Below are positions 1 through 8,899 of a stretch of 64,000 nt of DNA, one piece after another. The position numbers and the translations under genes are program-made. The notes under the pieces were generated by a model that saw nothing but the letters and a program-made list of their open reading frames with translations, made no database searches and was not told the origin of the DNA. The stretch comes from Demequina sp. NBRC 110051 (GTDB lineage: Bacteria; Actinomycetota; Actinomycetes; Actinomycetales; Demequinaceae). The DNA is taken from NCBI RefSeq assembly GCF_002090055.1, contig NZ_BBRH01000013.1, positions 102,581-166,580 on the forward strand, given 5' to 3'. How positions within the stretch are numbered: the first letter of the stretch is position 1; every line of letters starts with the position of its first letter.

Positions 1-752
1 CGCTGCTGGAGAACGACGAGTTCGCGAAGGCCGACCTGTCCCGGCTGCGAATCTCGGTCGCCGGTGGCATGGCGCTGCGCTCGGCGGTCGCGAACCGCTG
101 GCACGAGGTCACAGGCACGCACATGGTCGAGGGCTACGGCCTCACCGAGGCATCGCCTGTGGTGTCGGTCAACCCCACGCATCTGCCTCCGCGCATCGGC
201 ACCATCGGCGTGCCCCTGCCGTCGACAGACGTGCGGATCCTGACCGAGGACGGCGACGAGGCGCCCCTAGGCGAGCCGGGTGAGCTCGCGGTGCGCGGCC
301 CGCAGGTGATGAGGGGCTATTGGCGCAACGACGAGGAGACGGCGGGCGTCCTCACCGACGACGGCTGGCTACTGACCGGCGACATTGCCACGCGCGACGA
401 GACGGGGTACTTCTCGATCGTGGACCGCAAGAAGGAGATCATCGTCGTCTCGGGCTTCAACGTGTACCCGGGCGACGTCGAGGACGCGGCCATGCTGCAT
501 CCCAAGGTGCTCGAGGCCGGCGCTATCCCCGTCGCGGATGAGCACGCCGGCGAGGTGCCCAAGCTCTTCGTGGTGCGCCGCGACCCCTCGCTCACCGAGG
601 ACGAGCTCGCGGCGTTCCTGCGCGAACGGCTCACCGGCTACAAGCGCCCGCGCCACATCGAATTCCTCGAAGAGCTACCGAAGACGAACGTGGGCAAGGT
701 GCTGCGCCGCGCGCTCAGGGAGCGCGAAGAGGGGCACGTCACCCTGGGCTAG
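1..752 (+). CDS. Long-chain acyl-CoA synthetase (AMP-forming), C-terminal part
   Basis: The reading frame is already open at the window edge, so the N-terminal half of the protein lies outside. The visible 249 codons carry the C-terminal signatures of the ANL adenylating superfamily: GYGLTEASPV (adenylate-binding region), the TGD motif in WLLTGDIA, the hinge region around DRKKEIIVVSGFNVYP, and the catalytic C-terminal lysine in PKTNVGKVLRR. These enzymes make acyl-AMP and then acyl-CoA from a fatty acid, ATP and CoA. The sequence is close to FadD-type long-chain fatty acid ligases, but chain-length preference cannot be read from this part. The gene stops with TAG at 750-752. I use no gene symbol because the genome probably has several paralogues. 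Confidence 0.9.
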   Translation, partial: LLENDEFAKADLSRLRISVAGGMALRSAVANRWHEVTGTHMVEGYGLTEASPVVSVNPTHLPPRIGTIGVPLPSTDVRILTEDGDEAPLGEPGELAVRGPQVMRGYWRNDEETAGVLTDDGWLLTGDIATRDETGYFSIVDRKKEIIVVSGFNVYPGDVEDAAMLHPKVLEAGAIPVADEHAGEVPKLFVVRRDPSLTEDELAAFLRERLTGYKRPRHIEFLEELPKTNVGKVLRRALREREEGHVTLG

Positions 753-802
753 CGTGGGCGTCAGCGCCATCGATGTCGGGGGTCACCCGTAGCGTGGCAA
801 TC

Positions 803-922
803 ATGACGAGCTACGGACGGGACTTTGACCTCCTGCACAAGGAGATGGCCAAGCAGACGGCGCTGCTCGCGCAGATCCTGGCCACACTCCAACAGATCCG
901 CGCAGACTCCGCGCGCCGTTGA
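803..922 (+). CDS. Possible 39-residue helical small protein
   Basis: An ATG at 803 opens a 39-codon frame ending at TGA 920-922, in the gap between the ligase gene and the convergent diguanylate cyclase gene. The product (start MTSYGRDFDLLHKEMAKQ) has a heptad-like spacing of Leu, Ile and Ala after residue 9 and looks like one amphipathic helix or short coiled coil ending in two arginines. No good Shine-Dalgarno sequence precedes the start, so it would be leaderless or weakly translated. I do not recognise a family. It is reported because codon third positions are G/C-rich as in real genes of this genome. Confidence 0.35.
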   Translation: MTSYGRDFDLLHKEMAKQTALLAQILATLQQIRADSARR

Positions 923-962
923 CCTGGCCCACGCTCGTCCCGCGCCGCGCCGCGCCGCGTCG

Positions 963-2162
963 TCAGGCTGACGCGCTCGGACGCTCGTCCGCGCCGTCGA
1001 CCACCACGGTGTCACGACCGGCCTGCTTGGCGCGATACATGGCGGCGTCCGCACGCTCCACGACCGACTCGACGGTGTCGCGTTCGCGCACGTGCGAGAC
1101 TCCGTAGCTCACGGTCGTCGCGGGTAGCCGATCGGTGCGCAGAAGCCAGGTCAGGCGGTCGTTAAGCTCGTCCATGCGTCGACGCGCACCCTCGGCGTCG
1201 ACACCGATCAGCGCCAGCGCGAACTCCTCGCCCCCCAGGCGGCCGGCGATCTCACCTCGCCGCAGCACATCGGCCATCGCGGTACCGAAGGCCAGCAGCA
1301 CCGCATCGCCCACCGCATGACCGCGAGAGTCGTTGATCGCCTTGAAGTGGTCGATGTCGGCCACCACGATCGCGACGCTGTCGCCCGACCGCACCCTGTT
1401 GTCGACCAGCGCCCGCGCTCCATCCATCCAGGCCGAGCGTCCCAGCACATGTGTGAGGTCGTCGTGCGCCACCTGGCGCCGCAGTTCCTGCGTGCGCTGG
1501 TCATAGCCCAGCGCGGAGACCGTGAAGGTCACGGCGACGAGGCATACCTGCAGCACGATGGTGGTTGTTCCGCTACCCGCCACCGCATTGAACAAAGGTG
1601 ATTCGGGTCCCCATGCCACAAACAACACCGCACGCACCGCGTAGAAGGCGCTGAGCAGGCTCGCCGCCACGCCCGACACGAACGATGCCACGAGAGCTTC
1701 TTGGTCATTCCTGCGATCGGGACGGAAACGACGATCGCGCCAGACCACCCACATATCCCAGGCTCCGAGACCGAAGCAGGTCGACATGACGGCGAAGAGC
1801 AGCCCGTTGCCTGCCCACGTATTGGTCGCGGGAGAGTCGAGGAACGCGAGAGCTGTGACCACGACGGCCGCCAGGGCCATCACGCGGATCGACGATGATC
1901 GGCCTCGTAGGGAGCGGGTCGCAAACCACATCGAAAACGCGGCGCACACCGCCATCCCGCTTGCGAGTGGATTGGCGATGGCTTGCCAGCGCGTTCCGTC
2001 GAGCAAGAAGAGCACAGGGCTGGCGGTCGACCAGAGAAGGGAGACCGTCCACCACCCCGCGAACGCCGACCGAGTGGGGCGATAGACGCCCGCCCAGAAC
2101 AGCGCGAGGACCACGAAAGAGACAATGCCGAGTGTGATCCGAAGGGTCATCACATCGAGCAC
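963..2162 (-). CDS. Membrane-bound diguanylate cyclase (GGDEF domain)
   Basis: The protein has about 399 residues. The first 230 residues are a run of roughly seven hydrophobic segments, followed by a short linker (QRTQELRRQVAHDDLTHVLG) and a complete GGDEF domain. The active-site loop reads GRLGGEEFAL, so the catalytic GG(D/E)EF is intact and the enzyme should condense two GTP to c-di-GMP. The inhibitory I-site position, nine to six residues before the loop, is RRGE instead of RxxD, so product feedback may be weakened. The start is GTG at 2162; an ATG four codons in (2150) is equally plausible and neither has a strong ribosome binding site. The gene is divergent from the DUF1801 gene and is not linked to a phosphodiesterase here. 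Confidence 0.88.
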   Translation of the reverse strand: MLDVMTLRITLGIVSFVVLALFWAGVYRPTRSAFAGWWTVSLLWSTASPVLFLLDGTRWQAIANPLASGMAVCAAFSMWFATRSLRGRSSSIRVMALAAVVVTALAFLDSPATNTWAGNGLLFAVMSTCFGLGAWDMWVVWRDRRFRPDRRNDQEALVASFVSGVAASLLSAFYAVRAVLFVAWGPESPLFNAVAGSGTTTIVLQVCLVAVTFTVSALGYDQRTQELRRQVAHDDLTHVLGRSAWMDGARALVDNRVRSGDSVAIVVADIDHFKAINDSRGHAVGDAVLLAFGTAMADVLRRGEIAGRLGGEEFALALIGVDAEGARRRMDELNDRLTWLLRTDRLPATTVSYGVSHVRERDTVESVVERADAAMYRAKQAGRDTVVVDGADERPSASA

Positions 2163-2244
2163 GAACGAACTTTACCCGGACCCCTTCCGTTCGCTCCAGT
2201 ACGACGTGACGCACATCACTGTCCGAATGCCTACGCTGGGTTGC

Positions 2245-2655
2245 ATGTCCGAGAACAAGACGCAGCCCACTGGCGTGCCCGTCGACACATTCTTGGCGAC
2301 TGTCTCACATGAGCGCCGGCGTTCAGAAGGCGCAGTGCTCGTGGCGCTGATGTCCGAGGTCACCGGCGAACCCGCCATGATGTGGGGACCGAGCATCATC
2401 GGCTTCGGCAGCTACCACTACCGGTACGCCTCGGGGCGCGAGGGCGACATGCCTCGCGTGGGCTTCTCGCCGCGCGCCGCACAGCTGGCGTTCTACGGAC
2501 TCCAGGATCACCCGGCCTCGCCCGCTCTGCTCGACGCCCTTGGCCCTCACACCACCGGCGCCTCGTGCGTATACGTCAAGCGCCTCGACGCCGTCGACCT
2601 CGAGGTGCTGCGCGACCTGGTCGACCTCGGCTATCAGGCCAACGCGAGTCAGTAG
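2245..2655 (+). CDS. DUF1801 (YdhG-like) domain protein
   Basis: A 136-residue soluble protein. The central stretch MMWGPSIIGFGSYHYRY, the later VGFSPR and the C-terminal SCVYVKRLDAVDLEVLRDLV are the signature blocks of DUF1801 (YdhG/YjbR-like) proteins, which have no established biochemical role. The start chosen is ATG 2245 (MSENKTQPTG), which fits the usual family length; the frame stays open upstream but that extension overlaps the promoter region of the divergent cyclase gene. The next gene begins 10 bases after the stop, suggesting co-transcription. Confidence 0.8.
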   Translation: MSENKTQPTGVPVDTFLATVSHERRRSEGAVLVALMSEVTGEPAMMWGPSIIGFGSYHYRYASGREGDMPRVGFSPRAAQLAFYGLQDHPASPALLDALGPHTTGASCVYVKRLDAVDLEVLRDLVDLGYQANASQ

Positions 2656-2665
2656 GCTTCAGCGC

Positions 2666-3229
2666 ATGATCGCCATGCGCTACTCCATCGCCCTGCCCCG
2701 CGACTACGACATGGCGGTGATCCGCCGCCGCATCGCCGAGCGCGGGCACGCGCTCGACGAGTATGACGGCCTGGCCCTCAAGGCCTACTGCCTGAGCGAG
2801 GCGGGCGTGGCCGGCGCGACGGAGAACGTCTATGCCCCGTTCTACGTGTGGGCGAACACCTCGCGCATGACGCGTTTCCTGTGGGGAGGCGACGGCTTCG
2901 AAGGCATCGAACGCGACTTCGGCCGCCCGCGCGTAGATGTGTGGCCCATCGCGAGCCTGCACCTGAACGCCGCAGGCGCCAAGGGCGCGACCACCGCCGT
3001 CATGACGCGCACCGCCGCCACCCCGGGAGAATCGTGGGCCGATGCCGCGGACAGGCTCCGTACCGAGGCGAACGCGGCCGCCCTTCGCAAGGACGCTCGC
3101 GCCGCGGCGCGAGCGATCGACACGGCCACCGGCGACGTGATCGGCTTCGACCTGCTCACGGCCGCCCCGCGGCGCACCACCGGCACGGTGTACGAGGTCG
3201 CCCACGTCAGCGCGCCCACGCGCGGTTAG
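2666..3229 (+). CDS. DUF4865 family protein
   Basis: A 187-residue protein beginning MIAMRYSIALPRDYDM, followed by IRRRIAERGHALDEYDGLALKAY. These blocks, together with FYVWANTSRMTRFLWGGDGF, match the DUF4865 family, which has no assigned function and is often next to small regulators or oxidoreductases. A second start three codons in is possible. It follows the DUF1801 gene with a 10-base gap on the same strand and converges on der, whose stop lies 15 bases away. No signal peptide or membrane segment is visible. The function is unknown. Confidence 0.75.
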   Translation: MIAMRYSIALPRDYDMAVIRRRIAERGHALDEYDGLALKAYCLSEAGVAGATENVYAPFYVWANTSRMTRFLWGGDGFEGIERDFGRPRVDVWPIASLHLNAAGAKGATTAVMTRTAATPGESWADAADRLRTEANAAALRKDARAAARAIDTATGDVIGFDLLTAAPRRTTGTVYEVAHVSAPTRG

Positions 3230-3244
3230 GCCGCGGGCAAGGCG

Positions 3245-4765
3245 CTAGCGCTTGCGTGCCCGCTTCTCGCGCACACGCACCGAGATCTGGATGGGCGTTC
3301 CTTCGAAGCCGAACGCCTCACGCAGGCGGCGCTCGATGAATCGCCGGTACGTGGGCTCGAGGAAACCGCTGGCGAAGATCACGAAGCGGGGCGGGCGGTT
3401 GGAGGCCTGCGTCGCGAACAGGATCTTGGGCTGCTTGCCCGAGCGCACCGGGTGCGGGTGCTCGGCGACCAGCTCGCCGAGGAACGAGTTGAGCCGGCCG
3501 GTCGAGATGCGCTGGTCCCAGGAACCCAGCGCGAGGTCGATCGAGGGCACCAGGCGGTTGGTGTGCCAGCCGGTGCGCGCCGAGAGGTTCACACGCGGCG
3601 CCCAGGTGAGCTGCACCAGGTCCTTCTCGATGGAGCGCTCAAGCAGGAACCGCTCGTCCTCGCCCACCAGGTCCCACTTGTTGAAGACCAGCACGAGCGC
3701 CTTGCCGGACTCGACCACCTGGGTGATGACGCGGGTGTCCTGCTCGGTCAGGGGCGTGGAGGCGTCGAGCAGCACGAGCGCAACCTCGGTGCGGTCGATC
3801 GCGGCGCCGGTGCGCAGCGACGCGTAGAAGTCGGCGCCCTTGGTCTGGTGCACGCGGCGGCGGATGCCCGCTGTGTCGACGAGGGTCCAACGACGGTCGC
3901 CGATCTCGACGACCTCGTCGACGGGGTCGCGGGTGGTGCCCGCTTCCTCGTTGACGACCACGCGGTTCTCGCCCGCGAGCTGGTTCAGCAGCGAGCTCTT
4001 GCCCACGTTGGGGCGGCCCACGAGCGCAATGCGGCGCGGAGCGTCGGGGTCGATCTCGACCTGCGGCATCTCGGTGGGAAGCGCCGCGACGGCGGCGTCG
4101 AGCAGGTCGCCCGTGCCACGCCCGTGCAGGGCCGAGACCGGGTAGGGCTCGCCGAGCCCCAGGTTCCACAGCGCCGCGGCCTCGAGCTCACCCTGAGGGC
4201 CGTCCACCTTGTTGGCGACCAGCACCACGGGCTTCTTGGAGGCCCGCAGCAGGCGCACCACGTGCTCGTCGGAGGCGGTGGCACCCACGGTCGCGTCGAC
4301 CACGAACAGGACGGCGTCGGCCATGTCGATCGCGACCTCGGCCTGCTGCGCGACGGACAGGTCCAGTCCCTGTACCTTCGCCTCCCAGCCGCCGGTGTCC
4401 ATGAGCATGAAGTCGCGGCCGGCCCATTCCGCGCGGTACGAGACGCGGTCGCGTGTCACACCAGGGGTGTCCTCGACCACGGCGAGGCGCTTGCCTATGA
4501 TGCGGTTCACCAGCGTCGACTTGCCGACGTTGGGACGGCCGATGATCGCGAGGGTCGGCAGTGCCTCCTCGGTGTCGACGGGCTCCTCGCCCGCAAGGGT
4601 CGCGAGGTCGTCGTCGGTCAGTTCATAGGCGTCGAGGCCCGCGCGCAGCGCGGCCTCGCGCACCTCGTCGAGGCTCTCTTCGGGGTCGGATGGCACCTGC
4701 AGGGGCGCGGGCACGTCCTCGAGGCCGCGGTACCCAGTGTCGCCGTAATCCTGCTCGTCGGTCAT
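3245..4765 (-). CDS. der: Ribosome assembly GTPase Der (EngA)
   Basis: Der is an essential double GTPase that acts in maturation of the 50S subunit. This 506-residue protein has both G domains in tandem: [13 protein letters not shown] at residues 76-88 with DTPG and NKVD, then [13 protein letters not shown] with DTAG and NKWD, followed by the C-terminal KH-like domain. It carries an acidic N-terminal extension of about 70 residues before the first P-loop, which is usual in actinobacteria and absent from E. coli Der. The gene is the last of the minus-strand run and its start overlaps the end of plsC by 4 bases (ATGA), so the two are translationally coupled. Confidence 0.97.
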   Translation of the reverse strand: MTDEQDYGDTGYRGLEDVPAPLQVPSDPEESLDEVREAALRAGLDAYELTDDDLATLAGEEPVDTEEALPTLAIIGRPNVGKSTLVNRIIGKRLAVVEDTPGVTRDRVSYRAEWAGRDFMLMDTGGWEAKVQGLDLSVAQQAEVAIDMADAVLFVVDATVGATASDEHVVRLLRASKKPVVLVANKVDGPQGELEAAALWNLGLGEPYPVSALHGRGTGDLLDAAVAALPTEMPQVEIDPDAPRRIALVGRPNVGKSSLLNQLAGENRVVVNEEAGTTRDPVDEVVEIGDRRWTLVDTAGIRRRVHQTKGADFYASLRTGAAIDRTEVALVLLDASTPLTEQDTRVITQVVESGKALVLVFNKWDLVGEDERFLLERSIEKDLVQLTWAPRVNLSARTGWHTNRLVPSIDLALGSWDQRISTGRLNSFLGELVAEHPHPVRSGKQPKILFATQASNRPPRFVIFASGFLEPTYRRFIERRLREAFGFEGTPIQISVRVREKRARKR

Positions 4766-5448
4766 GGTGTCTCCTTGGGATTCGCTTCCGCGTCGTCGGG
4801 CAGCGTGAGGTCGGTGGTGGCGAGCGTCCTGTCGATGCGCTCACGGAGGGCCTCAGCGAGCTGCGCCTGCGCCGCCTCCTGACGGGCGCGGCCCCGCAGC
4901 CCGTCGGGCAGGTCCAGTGCGAACGGCTCGCCGAACTCCACGAGGATACGCCGTCCCGGGCGCGGCCACACGCCGGTGGGCTCGCCCGTGTGCCGGGTTC
5001 CCACGAGTGCGGTCGGCACGAGGGGCGCCCCCGACTGAATGGCGAGCCATGCCGCGCCACCCTGCACGGCATCGGCCCTCCCCGCTCCCCTGGTGCCCTC
5101 GGGGAACACGCCGACCACGTCCCCGCGGCGCAGCACCGCGAGGGCCTGGGCCAGCGCGTCACGGCCCGAGTCGACCACCTCGATCTGCTGGGCGCCCCTG
5201 AGCAGCGCCCCCAGCACGCCGTGGAACATGTGCGAGCCGATCAGAAAATGCGAGCCGCGCGGGATGATGCCGTGCAACACGGGTCCGTCGATGAGGCCCA
5301 CGTGGTTGCCAATCAGCACGACGGGACCGGTGCGCGGCAGGTGCTCGAGCCCGCGCACCTCGGTGCGCCACAGCCCCTTGGCAAGCGCGCGCCCCACCCA
5401 CCGGGACCAGCGCGGTCCCCAGCGGCTCGGGACGCGCGCGTCGCTCAC
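4762..5448 (-). CDS. plsC: 1-acyl-sn-glycerol-3-phosphate acyltransferase
   Basis: A 228-residue member of the PlsC (LPLAT) family, which moves an acyl chain to position 2 of lysophosphatidate at the membrane face. The catalytic HX4D motif is present in [12 protein letters not shown], and the substrate-phosphate motif appears as FPEGTRG. Such short one-domain acyltransferases are found between cmk and der in many actinobacteria, so position supports the call. Its start overlaps the cmk stop by 4 bases. A copy of the repeat core described elsewhere lies in frame at 5066-5077 (encoding ADAV). Confidence 0.9.
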   Translation of the reverse strand: MSDARVPSRWGPRWSRWVGRALAKGLWRTEVRGLEHLPRTGPVVLIGNHVGLIDGPVLHGIIPRGSHFLIGSHMFHGVLGALLRGAQQIEVVDSGRDALAQALAVLRRGDVVGVFPEGTRGAGRADAVQGGAAWLAIQSGAPLVPTALVGTRHTGEPTGVWPRPGRRILVEFGEPFALDLPDGLRGRARQEAAQAQLAEALRERIDRTLATTDLTLPDDAEANPKETP

Positions 5449-6122
5449 GCGCTGGCCTCGGCGGCGCGCTCCAGCACGGCCTGCACCGCCTCCTCGATGG
5501 TGAGGTCGGTGGTGTCGAGCGTGAGGACTCCGTCGGCGGCCTCGTGGAAGCTCACCACGGTCGCGTCCTTCTTGTCGCGTCCCAGGACGGCCTCACGCAC
5601 GGTCGCGACATCGGCGCCCTCGCCCGCACGGCGCGCCACGCGGACCTCGTCGTCGGCCGTCATGAGGATGCGCACGTCGGCCTCGGGGGCGATCACGGTC
5701 GTGATGTCGCGGCCCTCCACGACCACGCCCTTACCGCCCGAGCGGCCACCCTCGACCTCCGCGGCGATGACGTCGCGCTGCATCTGCTGCAGGATCGGGC
5801 GCGCCTCCAGGTTCGTGGCGACCTTCGACACCGTCAGGGCCACGGTGTCGGTGCGGATGAGCGCGGACACGTCCTCATCGTCGAGCAGGATGCGCGGGTT
5901 CGCGGGGTCGAGGACCAGTTCAACGTTCATGGTGGCGACCATGGCGGCGACGTCGGACGTGACCGTGAAGTCCACGCCCTCGCGCAGGCACGCGAGCGTG
6001 GCGACGCGGTACGTGGCGCCCGTGTCGAAATAGGCCAGGCCCAGGCGGCGCGCAACCTCACGGGAGACGGTGGACTTTCCGGTGCCCGCGGGCCCGTCGA
6101 TGGCGATGACGATTCCGGTCAT
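5445..6122 (-). CDS. cmk: Cytidylate kinase
   Basis: Cmk phosphorylates CMP and dCMP to the diphosphates. The 225-residue protein starts MTGIVIAIDGPAGTGKST with a standard P-loop (GPAGTGKST), followed by LAYFDTGATYR (substrate pocket) and the lid arginines in VVVEGRDITTVIAPEA and VARRAGEG. The length matches the family. The ATG at 6122 was chosen because the P-loop begins nine residues later and the start overlaps the tyrA stop by 4 bases. The frame stays open upstream only as a shadow of tyrA. Confidence 0.96.
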   Translation of the reverse strand: MTGIVIAIDGPAGTGKSTVSREVARRLGLAYFDTGATYRVATLACLREGVDFTVTSDVAAMVATMNVELVLDPANPRILLDDEDVSALIRTDTVALTVSKVATNLEARPILQQMQRDVIAAEVEGGRSGGKGVVVEGRDITTVIAPEADVRILMTADDEVRVARRAGEGADVATVREAVLGRDKKDATVVSFHEAADGVLTLDTTDLTIEEAVQAVLERAAEASA

Positions 6123-7195
6123 GATGAAGCAATCTCCCAGTGTTGTGCGATGAGCGCGTCCACCAGCGCGGGCGCGCTCTCGGGCAGGACGTGCAAGGTG
6201 GTGAGACCCACGGGCTGGCGCGGCGAGTGCTCGATGGTGATGTCCTCGACGTTGACGGCGGCCGAGGCGGCGTCGGTGAGCAGCCGCAGCAGCTGTCCCG
6301 GGCTGTCGGGAACGATGACGGTGACCGGCACCCAGTCGCGGGTGGCGCCGCCGTGCTTGCCAGGGATGCGCGCGACCTCCATGCGACCACGCTCGATGAG
6401 GTCGGTGAGCGCCTCGCCGATGTCGTCGGCGTCCCTCACATCCTCGAGGTCGGCGATGATGTGCTCGAGCGTCGCAATCAGGGAGTGCGAGTTGAGCCGG
6501 GCGATGTCGGCCCACATGGCGGGCTCCGACGCGGCAATGCGCGTGACGTCTCTGAGGCCCTGCCCTGCGAGGGCGACATCGTCCGCCTGGAGCGGACCGA
6601 GCGCGGCGGCGACGGCGGAGGCGGCCACCTGCGGCGCGTGGGACACGCGTGCGACCGCCGCGTCGTGTGCCTCGGCCTCCATCTCGACGACATCGGCCTG
6701 CAGGGTCCGCGCGACGGCGGCCACGAGCGCCACCGCCGAACGCGGGGCGCTGCCGGCGCACACCACCCACGGGCGCGCCTTGAACAGGTCGCCCTGCGCG
6801 GCCCGGCCGCCCGAGGTCTCACGCCCGGCCATGGGATGCGAGCCCACGTAGCGTTCCGCCAAGCCGGCTGTGGCCGCGGCCCGCGCGAGCGGGCCCTTGA
6901 CCGACGCCACGTCGGTGACCACCGCCTGAGGCCAGGTGCGCAGGGAGGTGACCACGGCATCGGCCGCGGCTGAGGGTGGGACGGCAACAATGACCAGATC
7001 GGGACGAGGGGCATCCCCCGCCAGCGCGCGCCCGGCACCAATCGCGTGGGCGAGGCGCTCGGCCTGCGGGTCGGCGTCGGAGATCGTCACGTCCCAGCCC
7101 TCGGCGGTGAGACCGATACCGATGGACGCTCCGATCAGGCCGACGCCCACGATGTGGACGCGGGCGCTCTGCGCGCCGCCTTCCAGGGCGGTCAC
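6119..7195 (-). CDS. tyrA: Prephenate dehydrogenase with C-terminal ACT domain
   Basis: TyrA oxidises prephenate to 4-hydroxyphenylpyruvate with NAD(P) in tyrosine synthesis. The 358-residue protein begins with a Rossmann fold (VHIVGVGLIGASIGIGL, GxGxxG) and contains the family blocks VTDVASVKGPL and GSHPMAGRETSG. The last 70 residues (from VPVTVIVPDSPGQLL) form an ACT domain, a likely site of feedback by an aromatic amino acid. The GTG start at 7195 overlaps the stop of aroH by 4 bases (GTGA), coupling it to chorismate mutase, which makes its substrate. Confidence 0.95.
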   Translation of the reverse strand: MTALEGGAQSARVHIVGVGLIGASIGIGLTAEGWDVTISDADPQAERLAHAIGAGRALAGDAPRPDLVIVAVPPSAAADAVVTSLRTWPQAVVTDVASVKGPLARAAATAGLAERYVGSHPMAGRETSGGRAAQGDLFKARPWVVCAGSAPRSAVALVAAVARTLQADVVEMEAEAHDAAVARVSHAPQVAASAVAAALGPLQADDVALAGQGLRDVTRIAASEPAMWADIARLNSHSLIATLEHIIADLEDVRDADDIGEALTDLIERGRMEVARIPGKHGGATRDWVPVTVIVPDSPGQLLRLLTDAASAAVNVEDITIEHSPRQPVGLTTLHVLPESAPALVDALIAQHWEIASS

Positions 7196-7554
7196 TGCGC
7201 GATGTCCCTGCGCAGGCGCACCGCCTCGTGAAGATAGGTGTGCTTGACCTCGGAGCGCGGCACCTCGACCTCCGCGTGCATCATCACGCGCACCACGAGC
7301 GGCAGCGCGGTCGGCACCGCCATCTCGACGGCGCACATGAGCGGGACGTCGGCGAATCCCATCTCGCGCGCCGCGGCCGCCGGGAAGTCGGAGACGATGT
7401 CGGGCGTGCAGGTGAAGAACACGGAGATGACGTCGTCAGGGGTGAGGCTGTTCGCCTCGAGCATCTGCGCGACCAGCTCCTGGGTGCGTGCGTGCAGGTG
7501 GTCCTTGGCGTCGCCCTCGAGCGAGGTGGCTCCGCGAATCGCTCGGGTCGTCAT
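7192..7554 (-). CDS. aroH: Monofunctional chorismate mutase, AroH class
   Basis: A 120-residue protein of the Bacillus-type AroH fold, which rearranges chorismate to prephenate. Recognisable blocks are AIRGATSLEGDA at the N-terminus (active-site Arg), the middle region DVISVFFTCTPDI, and PLMCAVEMAVP with a further active-site region, then RVMMHAEV near the end. It overlaps tyrA by 4 bases, so mutase and dehydrogenase are made together. The ATG at 7554 is preferred over one three codons upstream, because family members begin close to this point. Confidence 0.93.
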   Translation of the reverse strand: MTTRAIRGATSLEGDAKDHLHARTQELVAQMLEANSLTPDDVISVFFTCTPDIVSDFPAAAAREMGFADVPLMCAVEMAVPTALPLVVRVMMHAEVEVPRSEVKHTYLHEAVRLRRDIAQ

Positions 7555-7607
7555 GGCGACCATCGTATCGGGACGCGCCCGTGTGCCGGACGCGGACCGG
7601 GAGCCCT

Positions 7608-8354
7608 CTACAGCCCCGCGGCCTTCATGAGCGAGCCGAGCTCCTCGCGAGTGAGGCGGCGCAGCTCGCCGGGACCCAAATTGCCCAGGGTGATGGGGCC
7701 AAACCGCGTGCGCACCAGGTCCACCACGGGGAAACCCACCTTGTCGAACATGCGACGCACAATGCGGTTGCGGCCCTCGTGCAGCTCGACCTCGACCAGC
7801 GAGTGGCCGTTGGAAACGTCGAGGATCTGGCACGAGGCGACGCGGACGGGGCCGTCCTCGAGGTCCACGCCCGCCCTCAGGCGCGTGCCCAGGTTTGCAG
7901 GCACCGCGCCCACCACCTTGGCGATGTACACCTTGGACACTCCGTGAGTGGGGTGCGCCAGGCGGTTCGCGAGTTCTCCGTCGTTGGTGAGCAGCAGGAC
8001 ACCGGTGGTCTCGGCGTCGAGCCGGCCCACGTGAAACAGGCGCTCGGGGAAGTCGCGCACGTATTCGTCGAGCGCCGGCCGGCCCTGCGGGTCGGACATC
8101 GTCGAGACCACGCCGCGCGGCTTATTGAGCACGACCGTGACGGCGTCGTCGTCCACCGAGATGCGCTGGCCCTTGACCTCGATCACGACCTCGGAGGGAT
8201 TGACGCGCACGCCCAGCTGGTCGACGACCTCGCCGTTGACCTTCACGAGCCCACGCTCGATGAGCACCTCGCACTTGCGGCGCGAGCCCACGCCGGCTGC
8301 GGCGAGCACCTTTTGCAGTCGCACCCCTTCGGGGCGGTGAATCTCGAGGTCCAT
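7608..8354 (-). CDS. Ribosomal large-subunit pseudouridine synthase, RluB/RsuA type
   Basis: A 248-residue RsuA/RluB-family pseudouridine synthase. Residues near the N-terminus (VRLQKVLAAAGVGSRRKCE) form an S4 RNA-binding domain; the catalytic aspartate is in HVGRLDAETTGVLLLTND, and GRNRIVRRMF is the conserved C-terminal block. These enzymes isomerise a specific uridine in rRNA, usually 23S for RluB. Which nucleotide is modified cannot be read from sequence. The start overlaps the scpB stop by one base, and a 53-base gap separates it from aroH. Confidence 0.92.
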   Translation of the reverse strand: MDLEIHRPEGVRLQKVLAAAGVGSRRKCEVLIERGLVKVNGEVVDQLGVRVNPSEVVIEVKGQRISVDDDAVTVVLNKPRGVVSTMSDPQGRPALDEYVRDFPERLFHVGRLDAETTGVLLLTNDGELANRLAHPTHGVSKVYIAKVVGAVPANLGTRLRAGVDLEDGPVRVASCQILDVSNGHSLVEVELHEGRNRIVRRMFDKVGFPVVDLVRTRFGPITLGNLGPGELRRLTREELGSLMKAAGL

Positions 8355-8899
8355 CAGCGGCCCTCCCCATCGATGTCGGCAAGGTCGGGCAAGTACGGAG
8401 CGAGCTCGGGCAGGTCGTCGAGCGATCCGAGCCCCATGCGCTCCAGGAATTCGGTGGTGGTGCCGTATTGCAGTGCGCCGGAGACCTCGCCTACCTCGGT
8501 GACGAGCCCGCGCGCCGCGAGGGTCTTCATGACCGAGTCGACGTTGACGCCGCGCACCTGGGAGACCTGTCCACGCGTGACGGGCTGGCGGTAGGCCACC
8601 ACCGCGAGGGTCTCGAGCGCGGCCTGCGACAGCCGCGCGGACTGGCCGTCGACCACGAAGGCACCCACGGCATCGGCGTACACCCTGGACGAATAGATGC
8701 GCCAGCGCTCCTCGACCTCGCGCAGCTCGAAGCCGCGCGGACGGTCCGGGTGGGCATACTCGTCGCGCAGGGCGTGGAGCGTGTCGATGACCTGCGGCGC
8801 GGGGACGTCGAGCGCCGCGGCGATGTCCGCGGGCGCGACGGGCTCGTCGACGACCATGAGGATCGCCTCGATCGCGCCCGCGATGTGTGTGTCAGCCAT
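8354..8899 (-). CDS. scpB: Segregation and condensation protein B
   Basis: ScpB is the winged-helix kleisin partner that works with ScpA and SMC to compact chromosomes. The 181-residue protein has the family signature in GAIEAILMVVDEPV and LETLAVVAYRQPVTRGQVSQVRGVN (the second given here as its recognisable core AVVAYRQPVTRGQVSQVRGV). I place the start at ATG 8899 because GGGAG lies just upstream and it overlaps the scpA stop by 8 bases; a start 9 codons further up is possible. Its stop abuts the rluB start. Confidence 0.94.
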   Translation of the reverse strand: MADTHIAGAIEAILMVVDEPVAPADIAAALDVPAPQVIDTLHALRDEYAHPDRPRGFELREVEERWRIYSSRVYADAVGAFVVDGQSARLSQAALETLAVVAYRQPVTRGQVSQVRGVNVDSVMKTLAARGLVTEVGEVSGALQYGTTTEFLERMGLGSLDDLPELAPYLPDLADIDGEGR

